Virus record (IMG/VR): IMGVR_UViG_3300048918_000334
Span: 1-40,850 of that record
Length of the DNA stretch: 40,850 bases
Direction: 5' to 3' (one strand)
DNA from: a virus
Part shown: piece by piece, positions 32,103-37,531 of the stretch
How the letters are laid out: each line of letters starts with the position of its first letter
Position numbering within the stretch: position 1 is the stretch's first letter
Translations under genes and position numbers: made by a program
Notes under the pieces: generated by a model
The model's database searches: none
The model's input: the letters and a program-made list of their open reading frames with translations, nothing else
Told to the model about the DNA's origin: nothing

Positions 32103-33911
32103 TCAGGTGTGCGAGGCGCTGGCCGGAGCGCCGATCAGACGGCGCTCCCAGGGCGCGAGGCCGCCCGCGTTTTCGGAGCCGCCGTCGTCCTCGTGGTCGG
32201 GCGCGGGGCCTTCGTCGCCGTCTCCCACTTCCCCGACGTCGAGGTCCGCGAGTTCGGGCGGGCTCTCGTCCGTCGCCGGCGGCGCCTGAGGCGTGGCGAG
32301 GCCTGCGGCGGTGTTCAGCGCGACGGCGAGCAGGGTCACGCGCGCGACAGTGTCGGGATGGGGCGGCGCGTGTTCGGGGAAGTCGTGCATCACGCGAGCG
32401 CCGTTCGCGGCGATGATCCCGGCGAGGCGGGTGGGATAGAGCGGAAGCGGCTTGCCGCTCGCCGCGAAGACGACGCCGAACAGTGGGTCGATCGCCTTCG
32501 GCGGCTTGGCGTCCAGCCGTTCGGCGAGCTGCAGGGCGGAGGTCAGCCGCGAGAGCGCCGCGGCCATCGCTTCGTCGGCCTCGACCTGCTGCTGCGCTTC
32601 TTCCCTGGCGCGGGCGTCCGCCTTGGTCTTGGCCTCGGCCTTGGCCTGCGCGATCTCGGCCAGTATTTCAGGGGCGGGGTCGAACGGCCCGTTCAGCCAT
32701 TCGGTCGCGTACCCCTCGGCGATCTCGACGGGGTTTCCGAAGACGGCCTCGCGCGCCTCGGCAAGCGCCTCGGCGCGCGTTTCGTCGTGATCAATGCCGC
32801 CGAACTTGAGCCGCAGGGCGTCGAGCCGATGCTCGAAGAAGCGGACGCAGGCGCGGCCGGTCGGCCAGCCGTCGGCGTCCTCGACCTGGCGGACCTCGGA
32901 AACGAGCCCAGCTGGAAGTTGGCTCAGGATCTCCAAGTCGCGGTCCTGATCGGCGACTTCCCGCACCGTCGCGGCGGGGCCGTTGAAGCCTGTTCCTTCG
33001 GTGACGGGGCTACGCTCCTGCGCGTCGAACAGTTCGAGCGCGATCAGCCATTGGCGGGACGTAAGCTTCAGGGGCTTCGGGCGCTTGCGAAGCCACTCGC
33101 GCGCGTCCGTCACGGACAGGGTCCCAAGCTCGACCTCGTCCTGCTTCGGCGCCGGGAGTTTCAGGAGCTCCATGCGCAGCTCGACATAGCGGACCGTCTT
33201 GTCGAGGCGGCTCGCGACGATCTCCTTCGCGTCCTTCAACTGCAGGTCCGGATCGGCGGCCATGCGGTCGGCGACGATGCGGGTGAAGGCGCGCGCCTCT
33301 TCCATGGGCGTCATGTCGTCGCGCTGGACGTTCTCGATCGTGGCGGCCTCGTGCGCCTGGGCGTCGGTCATGATCCGGAAGAGGGCGGGGATCGACGTCA
33401 GGCCAGCTTCGAACGCGGCGCGTTTTCGGCGCGACCCCGCGACGATGCGGAAGCGCCCGTCGGTCAGGCCCTGGCGGACGAGGACAGGCTGCAGCACGCC
33501 GTTGCTGCGGATCGATGCGGTCAGCTCTTCGAGCTTTTCGGCGTCCTTGGCGGCGGCGTCCTCGCCGAGCTTCTTCTTGCGCGGGTTCAGCTCGGGGTCA
33601 TCGTCGATCAGGTCGAGGGCGATCTCGCGCAATCCCTCGCCTTCGGGCGATACGCCGACCGCGCCAGCGCCCGCGTCAGGGTTGTTCGCCCTGTCGATGG
33701 CGGCCAGCACGCCGCGGCCCAGGTCGGTCAGGATCGGGGTCTTGCCGTCGCGGCTCGTCCAGCCCTTCGCGTCGCAGGCCTTGAGGCTTTTCGACAGGTT
33801 GGCGTGATCGCGGTTGAGGGCCGCGGCGAGGCTGGCGCCGGTCGCGTGGGCGCCGGTCCCGATCAGGGAGAGCAGGGGCGCGGCCTGCAGAGCTTCGGGC
33901 GTGAGGATCAA
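32103..33911 (-). CDS. ParB/KorB-family DNA-binding protein (CTP-switch type)
   Basis: The protein is 602 residues from TTG 33911, chosen for its GGAG ribosome site and because it follows a small upstream gene; the frame continues to an ATG at 34055 but would cross that gene. Residues about 10-65 look like an added winged helix. Residues about 95-205 are the ParB N-terminal domain with LIDDDPELNPRKK, the CTP-binding GSRRKR box (159-164) and ENVQRDDMTPMEEA (193-206). An HTH follows (about 213-250: LKDAKEIVASRLDKTVRYVE). The rest (260-602) is unlike chromosomal ParB: helical, coiled-coil, acidic tail. ParB proteins load at parS and slide as CTP clamps. No ParA gene is present. Likely ligand: the eleven 19-bp palindromes. 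Confidence 0.85.
   Translation of the reverse strand: MILTPEALQAAPLLSLIGTGAHATGASLAAALNRDHANLSKSLKACDAKGWTSRDGKTPILTDLGRGVLAAIDRANNPDAGAGAVGVSPEGEGLREIALDLIDDDPELNPRKKKLGEDAAAKDAEKLEELTASIRSNGVLQPVLVRQGLTDGRFRIVAGSRRKRAAFEAGLTSIPALFRIMTDAQAHEAATIENVQRDDMTPMEEARAFTRIVADRMAADPDLQLKDAKEIVASRLDKTVRYVELRMELLKLPAPKQDEVELGTLSVTDAREWLRKRPKPLKLTSRQWLIALELFDAQERSPVTEGTGFNGPAATVREVADQDRDLEILSQLPAGLVSEVRQVEDADGWPTGRACVRFFEHRLDALRLKFGGIDHDETRAEALAEAREAVFGNPVEIAEGYATEWLNGPFDPAPEILAEIAQAKAEAKTKADARAREEAQQQVEADEAMAAALSRLTSALQLAERLDAKPPKAIDPLFGVVFAASGKPLPLYPTRLAGIIAANGARVMHDFPEHAPPHPDTVARVTLLAVALNTAAGLATPQAPPATDESPPELADLDVGEVGDGDEGPAPDHEDDGGSENAGGLAPWERRLIGAPASASHT
32392..32410. promoter_or_regulatory. Degenerate palindrome inside the parB-like gene
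   Basis: One mismatch in the left arm (CGAGC instead of CGAAC), the rest fits: GCC spacer, GTTCG, then CGG. May be a weak site or chance. Confidence 0.3.
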
Positions 33912-33925
33912 GGGGTTAGCTCCGA

Positions 33926-34048
33926 TCAAAGGTGGGTGACGGCGCGAATGGCTGCGGCCACAAGGGCGAGCGCGGCCAGATCGAGCGCGGCGAGGGTGAT
34001 GAGCAGCAGGCGGTTGCTGCGGCGTCGGCGGAACACGGTCAGCGTCAT
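33926..34048 (-). CDS. 40-residue single-helix membrane protein
   Basis: ATG 34048 overlaps the upstream stop (ATGA) and the TGA is at 33928-33926, 14 bases before the parB-like start. A basic N-terminus (TVFRRRRSNR) precedes one hydrophobic helix (LLLITLAALDLAALALVAAA), so it is probably an inner-membrane protein. Function unknown. Confidence 0.55.
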   Translation of the reverse strand: MTLTVFRRRRSNRLLLITLAALDLAALALVAAAIRAVTHL

Positions 34049-34284
34049 GCTGCACGCAGAGGCTGGCGGGCGGGCGCGGGCTCAGCGCGGCTTCGGGCGT
34101 AGCGAACGAGGTCGATGAAGGGGTTAGGCCGCTTGAACCGGCCGACCCGGTTCTGATGAACCCAGATCGCGGCCCAATAGCCGAACATCATGAACTTGTA
34201 GCGGGCGAGGGCGGCCCAGGCCTTGCCCTCCGCCTCGTCGAGATCAGTGCGAAGGTCGGCGACGATTTGAAGGGCGACGTTCAT
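34045..34284 (-). CDS. Small protein, unknown
   Basis: The protein is 79 residues from ATG 34284, overlapping genes at both ends. It has a central aromatic segment (YKFMMFGYWAAIWVHQN) and a basic C-terminus. Possibly membrane-associated. No family recognised. Confidence 0.6.
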   Translation of the reverse strand: MNVALQIVADLRTDLDEAEGKAWAALARYKFMMFGYWAAIWVHQNRVGRFKRPNPFIDLVRYARSRAEPAPARQPLRAA

Positions 34285-34583
34285 TGCGCGCGGCCATGCG
34301 TGGCGCGGGCGAGATCGGCGGCCATCTTGCCGGGAACCGCGACCGTGGCGACGTACTCACCCGCCGCGTAGGCGGTGACCGACGGGAAGGTGTCGAAGCC
34401 CGGATAGGCCGCCGCGCCGTTGCAGAATGAGAGGGGCCAGGGGCCGGCGAGGACGCGCAGCCGGTCGACCAGGGCGTCGAAGGTCGGGAATTCCTCGAAG
34501 CCCTTGAAGCCGGGCGGGAACAGGGTCGGCCGCATCGGCAGGCGCGAGCGGTCGGACACAAGGTCGAGGCGCGCCTGGGTCAT
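34281..34583 (-). CDS. Small protein, unknown
   Basis: The protein is 100 residues from ATG 34583, overlapping the upstream stop (ATGA). Contains FPPGFKGFEEFPTFDALVDR and a beta-rich C-terminal half (EYVATVAVPGKMAADLA). Coding supported by operon coupling. Function unknown. Confidence 0.6.
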   Translation of the reverse strand: MTQARLDLVSDRSRLPMRPTLFPPGFKGFEEFPTFDALVDRLRVLAGPWPLSFCNGAAAYPGFDTFPSVTAYAAGEYVATVAVPGKMAADLARATHGRAQ

Positions 34584-34819
34584 TCCATCGGCCCCTTGCT
34601 GAACCCGGCCAGCGTCCCGCCGACGGTCACCTTCCAAAGCTCGATGGCGAAGGCGCCGCTGCGCAGCATGGTGACGCCGTCGGGGCCGCGTTCGACGGCG
34701 TAGGCGCCCGGCTCGCAGCCGCTGACCGTGTGCGCGATCAGTGCGTCGCCCGGTTTCAGGGTTTCCGCCGGGATGCTGAACCAGCCGTCCCAATCGTGGT
34801 CGATCTCGGCGGTCTTCAT
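34580..34819 (-). CDS. Small beta protein, paralogue of 34980-35222
   Basis: The protein is 79 residues from ATG 34819. Aligns with the 34980-35222 product: LKPGD near the middle, a Gly-x-x-x-V/Val-Glu turn, and a C-terminal ELW...GGTLAGFSKG matching ELF...GGLLVGLSRG. The two flank a tiny membrane-protein gene. Function unknown. Confidence 0.6.
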   Translation of the reverse strand: MKTAEIDHDWDGWFSIPAETLKPGDALIAHTVSGCEPGAYAVERGPDGVTMLRSGAFAIELWKVTVGGTLAGFSKGPME

Positions 34820-34983
34820 GCGGTCACCGCCAGGGCGGCGCCTGCGACGATCAGCATGCAGGCGGGGCCGAACGCGCGGGCGGCGACCATGCCGATCAGG
34901 CCCTTGCGGTCGGCGGAGGCGATCAGCAGGGCGACACCAAGGCCCGCCGCGACGCTTCCGATCACGACGCGAAGGCCGCTCAT
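34816..34983 (-). CDS. 55-residue membrane protein with two helices
   Basis: ATG 34983 overlaps the upstream stop and the TGA overlaps the next ATG. Two hydrophobic helices (VVIGSVAAGLGVALLIASA and ARAFGPACMLIVAGAALAV) are separated by a short polar turn (DRKGLIGMV). Inner-membrane protein of the early leftward operon; unknown role, perhaps exclusion. Confidence 0.55.
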   Translation of the reverse strand: MSGLRVVIGSVAAGLGVALLIASADRKGLIGMVAARAFGPACMLIVAGAALAVTA

Positions 34984-35222
34984 GATTGCGCCTCGCCGCG
35001 GCTGAGGCCGACGAGCAGGCCGCCCGCGCCCTGAAACAGTTCGAGGTAGTGGAAGCCCTGGCGGCAGTGGATGAAGAGGTCGCCCTCGCTGTCGGCCTCG
35101 ACCGTGGCGAGCCCATGGATCAGGCAGGCCTGGCGTGGCTGGACGAGGACGGTGTCTCCGGGCTTGAGATCGCCAAGGCGAAGCCCGTCTTCAGTGGCGA
35201 ACGCGGTTCGCGGGTCGGACAT
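34980..35222 (-). CDS. First gene of leftward operon, small beta protein
   Basis: The protein is 80 residues from ATG 35222. Core LKPGDTVLVQPRQACLIHG, then VEADSEGDLFIHCRQGFHYLELF (partly quoted) and GGLLVGLSRG. Paralogous to 34580-34819. Palindrome 35195-35213 lies in codons 4-9 (R-T-A-F-A), 10-28 bases after the start, so a bound protein there could block the operon. Promoter and operator OL lie upstream. Confidence 0.65.
   Translation of the reverse strand: MSDPRTAFATEDGLRLGDLKPGDTVLVQPRQACLIHGLATVEADSEGDLFIHCRQGFHYLELFQGAGGLLVGLSRGEAQS
35195..35213. promoter_or_regulatory. Distributed 19-bp palindrome, site 10
   Basis: TGGCGAACGCGGTTCGCGG, at the very start of the first gene of the leftward operon. 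Confidence 0.75.
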
Positions 35223-35233
35223 GGAAGGCCCCG

Positions 35234-35309
35234 GAACCCGCTGGGCCTGCGGTTGGTCTTACAGCCCCAACCTAATCAAGCGCCCATCGCCGGACCGGCC
35301 AGCGGGTTC
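35234..35309. promoter_or_regulatory. Leader of leftward operon with long inverted repeat
   Basis: GAACCCGCTGG (35234-35244) is repeated inverted as CCAGCGGGTTC (35299-35309). Between them is a second dyad, GGTTGG (35251-35256) with CCAACC (35267-35272). The transcript from OL/PL could fold into a nested structure immediately before the first gene, as expected for an attenuator or antitermination site. No T-run. Confidence 0.45.
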
Positions 35310-35333
35310 GGGCCTAGTAAGGAACCTGATTGC

Positions 35334-35346
35334 TTGACCGTGTCAA
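35334..35346. promoter_or_regulatory. Operator OL for the XRE repressor, overlapping a leftward -35 box
   Basis: TTGAC-CGT-GTCAA, a perfect 5+5 dyad. The same arms and flanks (GC before, CG after) recur at OR (35993). The minus-strand reading TTGACA is a consensus -35 element for the leftward operon; a -10 is not clear (TTACTA at 35320-35315 is too far by about three bases). Confidence 0.65.
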
Positions 35347-35374
35347 CGACGGGTTTGCAAATACCTGTCGTCGT

Positions 35375-35974
35375 CTACCGTAAAGACGGCTCGTCCCGCT
35401 TGGCGGCCTGCAGGAAGACAGCGAAATAGGCCTCAAGCTCTCGAAGGCCTTCCGGCGTCATGTGGCTCGGATAGCGGAAGGTCACCGGCCCGTCGCGCGT
35501 CGGGAACACCGCCTCGACCATGCCGCCGTCAAAGGGCGTCGGACGTTCGGCGACCCCGCCGGTCGCCCCGACCTCCGTCGCGAGACGGCGAAGGCGCGAG
35601 GCGGCGGTTTCCGCCGGTCCGCCGCTCATTTCGGCCATGACCGCGTCGAGGTCTTCCAGCGTAAGCGGCTCTGAGCCGGGCGGCGCTGCGGTGTTCAGGG
35701 CGTCGATCAGGCCTTGCTGCACGCCGGGGTCATAGATGCCGCGCAGATGACCGTTCTCGATCGAGCCCCAATGCTGCTTCGAGAAGTCATCCGCGTGGCC
35801 GGCGGCGGCCTGTTCCTGGCTGAGGCCCAGCCGGTCGCGGAGGATGCGGAGCGCCTGGCCGACCTTCAGTCGCCCCGGGTCGACACGGCGTCCGGGCGCC
35901 GCAGGTCGCGTTGTTGCCATGTGGAAAGCATGGCGAAGAGGGCGCGCCTGATCGAGCGTCTGAAGCATTGCCAT
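35375..35974 (-). CDS. XRE-family repressor (CI-like)
   Basis: The protein is 199 residues from ATG 35974, or 181 from ATG 35920; neither has a good ribosome site, so a leaderless message is possible. An XRE helix-turn-helix spans residues about 36-80 (LKVGQALRILRDRLGLSQEQ ... KQHWGSIENGHLRG). The C-terminal part (TRDGPVTFRYPSHMTPEGLRELEAYF) is a short alpha/beta segment and not an S24 peptidase, so induction would not be by RecA-stimulated self-cleavage. It is flanked by matching operators OL and OR. Probably maintains lysogeny. Confidence 0.8.
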   Translation of the reverse strand: MAMLQTLDQARPLRHAFHMATTRPAAPGRRVDPGRLKVGQALRILRDRLGLSQEQAAAGHADDFSKQHWGSIENGHLRGIYDPGVQQGLIDALNTAAPPGSEPLTLEDLDAVMAEMSGGPAETAASRLRRLATEVGATGGVAERPTPFDGGMVEAVFPTRDGPVTFRYPSHMTPEGLRELEAYFAVFLQAAKRDEPSLR

Positions 35975-35992
35975 ACCTAGGAAGCTAGACGC

Positions 35993-36005
35993 TTGACCAA
36001 GTCAA
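35993..36005. promoter_or_regulatory. Operator OR for the XRE repressor
   Basis: TTGAC-CAA-GTCAA, same arms and same flanking GC/CG as OL. It lies in the divergent gap between the repressor start (35974) and the Cro-like gene (36054). Each strand contains a TTGAC[C/T] -35-like hexamer, so repressor binding would cover both promoters. -10 boxes are not clear by eye. Confidence 0.65.
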
Positions 36006-36053
36006 CGGATCACTTGAGTTAAAGGGGCCAAGCGACCTGCGGAGCCCGCGCAC

Positions 36054-36335
36054 TTGGCCGACGACGTCACCCTTTCCCCACCGCCCCGCGCACCGCGCGT
36101 CGTCGCGCGCCCGGCCCTGGCCGGCTGGATGTTCCGCCGCAACATGGACCTGCGGGCGGGTGGCAAGTTCTTCGGGGTCAGCCATGAGACGGTGCGCCGC
36201 TGGGGCCTGCCGTTCGACCATCCGAACAGGCTGACGCCCGACGCCGCGGAGCGCGAGCGGATCGACCTGCTCACGGCGGGCGAGGTTCCGCCCGACAGCT
36301 TCGATCCGCCTAGCTCGGCGGGGCGTCCATCATGA
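36054..36335 (+). CDS. Cro-like / helix-turn-helix regulator
   Basis: The protein is 93 residues from TTG 36054, with GGAG about ten bases upstream; first ATG in frame (36129) would remove part of the fold. Contains an HTH (WMFRRNMDLRAGGKFFGVSHETVRRWGLPF) with YdaS/Cro-like spacing (partly quoted). Divergent from the repressor across OR, the place of cro in lambda. Overlaps the end of 36310-36600 on the other strand. Confidence 0.65.
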   Translation: MADDVTLSPPPRAPRVVARPALAGWMFRRNMDLRAGGKFFGVSHETVRRWGLPFDHPNRLTPDAAERERIDLLTAGEVPPDSFDPPSSAGRPS

Positions 36336-36600
36336 CGCCGCGCGCATCCTCGACGTCGCGGCCCCGCGGGCAAGCCCTGCAGGCGGCGCAGAGTGAGTTC
36401 AGCGCCCGGACGGCGCCGAAGCGGATGGCGAGCGGGTCTTCCCCATCGTCATCGTCGAGGACGTCGACCGGCGCCGCATATGCAGCGTCGCAGGCGCGGT
36501 CCATCGCCACGCGGCAGACATCGTCCGGGACCCCGTCGGCGATGCTGAACAGCGCCAGCAAGGCGAGGCGCATTTCGGCTGGGCGCGCGAAGAGCAGCAC
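36310..36600 (-). CDS. Small protein, unknown, opposite strand to the early rightward operon
   Basis: The protein is 96 residues from GTG 36600, which follows GGGGAGAAGAC at good spacing. Composition is protein-like: LLFARPAEMRLALLALFSIA, an acidic DVLDDDDGEDP turn, and a C-terminal cluster LCAACRACPRGRD that may bind metal. The + strand frame here is a Ser/Arg-rich shadow. It converges on and overlaps the Cro-like gene by 26 bases. Confidence 0.5.
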   Translation of the reverse strand: MLLFARPAEMRLALLALFSIADGVPDDVCRVAMDRACDAAYAAPVDVLDDDDGEDPLAIRFGAVRALNSLCAACRACPRGRDVEDARGVMMDAPPS

Positions 36601-36741
36601 GTCTTCTCCCCATTTTTCATTGCCCCGGCTCGCGCAGGCTGGGGCGACCGCCAACATCGCCCGTCGCGCGGAGCATGAGCCCCCGCATCCCTCGCCGTTG
36701 AGTTGCGCGCGGATCGCCTTAACGCCTCGGAAACAAACGTC

Positions 36742-37149
36742 ATGAACGGGCAACGTCCGCGAACGCCGTTCGTGAGCCGCAGCCGCGACTTCGCAGCTAG
36801 CCTCATCGAGCAGCGCCGAGCGTGGATCGTGTTTCTCGGCGCCTGCAAGGCGCAGGGCCACCTGGCCGTCGGCGAGCGTTGGCCGTTCGAGGACGACGCG
36901 CGGTCGTTCGCGAACCTGATCGCGCGGCTGACCGCCTTCCCGGTGCGGATCAGCTCGGCCGTCGAGGTCGCCGAGGCGACGCGGCGGATCGGCCGAGCTC
37001 TGGCGGACAGCCGCAACCCGATCGACCGCGCCGAGCTCGGCGCCCTGCTGCTCTCGTCTGCGGCCTTCCTTGAGCGGATGCTGTCCGAAGACGTCCAGGC
37101 CGCCGCGGCGCTGTCGCGTCGGATTTCCGGCGAGGCGGACGATGACTGA
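36742..37149 (+). CDS. Early protein, unknown
   Basis: The protein is 135 residues from ATG 36742 (weak GGAAA ribosome site). Helical, with RAWIVFLGACKAQGHLAVGE and FANLIARLTAFPVRISSAVE. Palindrome 36757-36775 covers codons 6-11 (R-T-P-F-V), close to the start as at the leftward operon. Overlaps the next gene by eight bases. Confidence 0.6.
   Translation: MNGQRPRTPFVSRSRDFAASLIEQRRAWIVFLGACKAQGHLAVGERWPFEDDARSFANLIARLTAFPVRISSAVEVAEATRRIGRALADSRNPIDRAELGALLLSSAAFLERMLSEDVQAAAALSRRISGEADDD
36757..36775. promoter_or_regulatory. Distributed 19-bp palindrome, site 11
   Basis: CCGCGAACGCCGTTCGTGA, at the start of the first gene of the rightward early cluster (36742). Confidence 0.75.
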
Positions 37150-37531
37150 CACCGTCCGGCCCTTTCCGACCGCCGATCGCAGCGACACGATCATTGCGCG
37201 CGAGATCGAGCGGGACGTCGGTCGTCCCGACGCCAAGCCCGGCCACCTCTGCATCTTCTGCGTCGACGCTGAGGAAGATCTCTGGACGGTTTGGCTGGTC
37301 GACGGCGTCGATAGCCGCGGGATCGTCGCCACTGTCGCGAGCGAGGCCGGCGAGGCTCTGGCGCTGTCCGGCCTGCTAGCTCTCGACGTCTACTTCGCCA
37401 ACGACCCCGCGCCTTTCGAACCGGAGAAGCTGCGCGAGCTGATGCTCTGGAAGCAGCATCGCGGGCTTGCCGCAGTCCAGGCCGCGGGGCGCGCCGCCTG
37501 GCGGCCTGACTATCCGCGGGACGGTCGATGA
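37142..37531 (+). CDS. Early protein, unknown
   Basis: The protein is 129 residues from ATG 37142. Contains HLCIFCVDAEEDLWTVWLVD and a C-terminal helix region (LRELMLWKQHRGLAAVQAAG). No family recognised. Overlaps both neighbours (ATGA with the methyltransferase). Confidence 0.6.
   Translation: MTDTVRPFPTADRSDTIIAREIERDVGRPDAKPGHLCIFCVDAEEDLWTVWLVDGVDSRGIVATVASEAGEALALSGLLALDVYFANDPAPFEPEKLRELMLWKQHRGLAAVQAAGRAAWRPDYPRDGR

Noticed and set aside
33026-33036. CGAAC-A-GTTCG as a further member of the palindrome family
   Set aside because: Spacer is one base instead of three, which would place the half-sites on different helix faces, and the outer bases do not fit.
32103-33911. A complete ParABS partition system (plasmid prophage)
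   Set aside because: No Walker-type ParA or other partition ATPase was found anywhere in the genome, and a large serine recombinase argues for integration. A partition role for the ParB-like protein alone is therefore not claimed.
33912-34055. Longer start (ATG 34055) for the parB-like gene
   Set aside because: The extra residues are Pro/Arg/His-rich, and the DNA is already used by a 40-residue membrane gene with coupled start and stop. TTG 33911 has a proper ribosome site.
32109-34118. A 669-codon plus-strand frame opposite the parB-like gene
   Set aside because: The minus strand encodes clear ParB motifs. The plus frame is repetitive Arg/Gly/Leu/Val sequence typical of antisense shadow.
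36332-36745. Plus-strand 137-codon frame over the 36310-36600 region
   Set aside because: Extremely Ser/Arg/Ala-rich with no ribosome site; the minus-strand frame has better composition and start.
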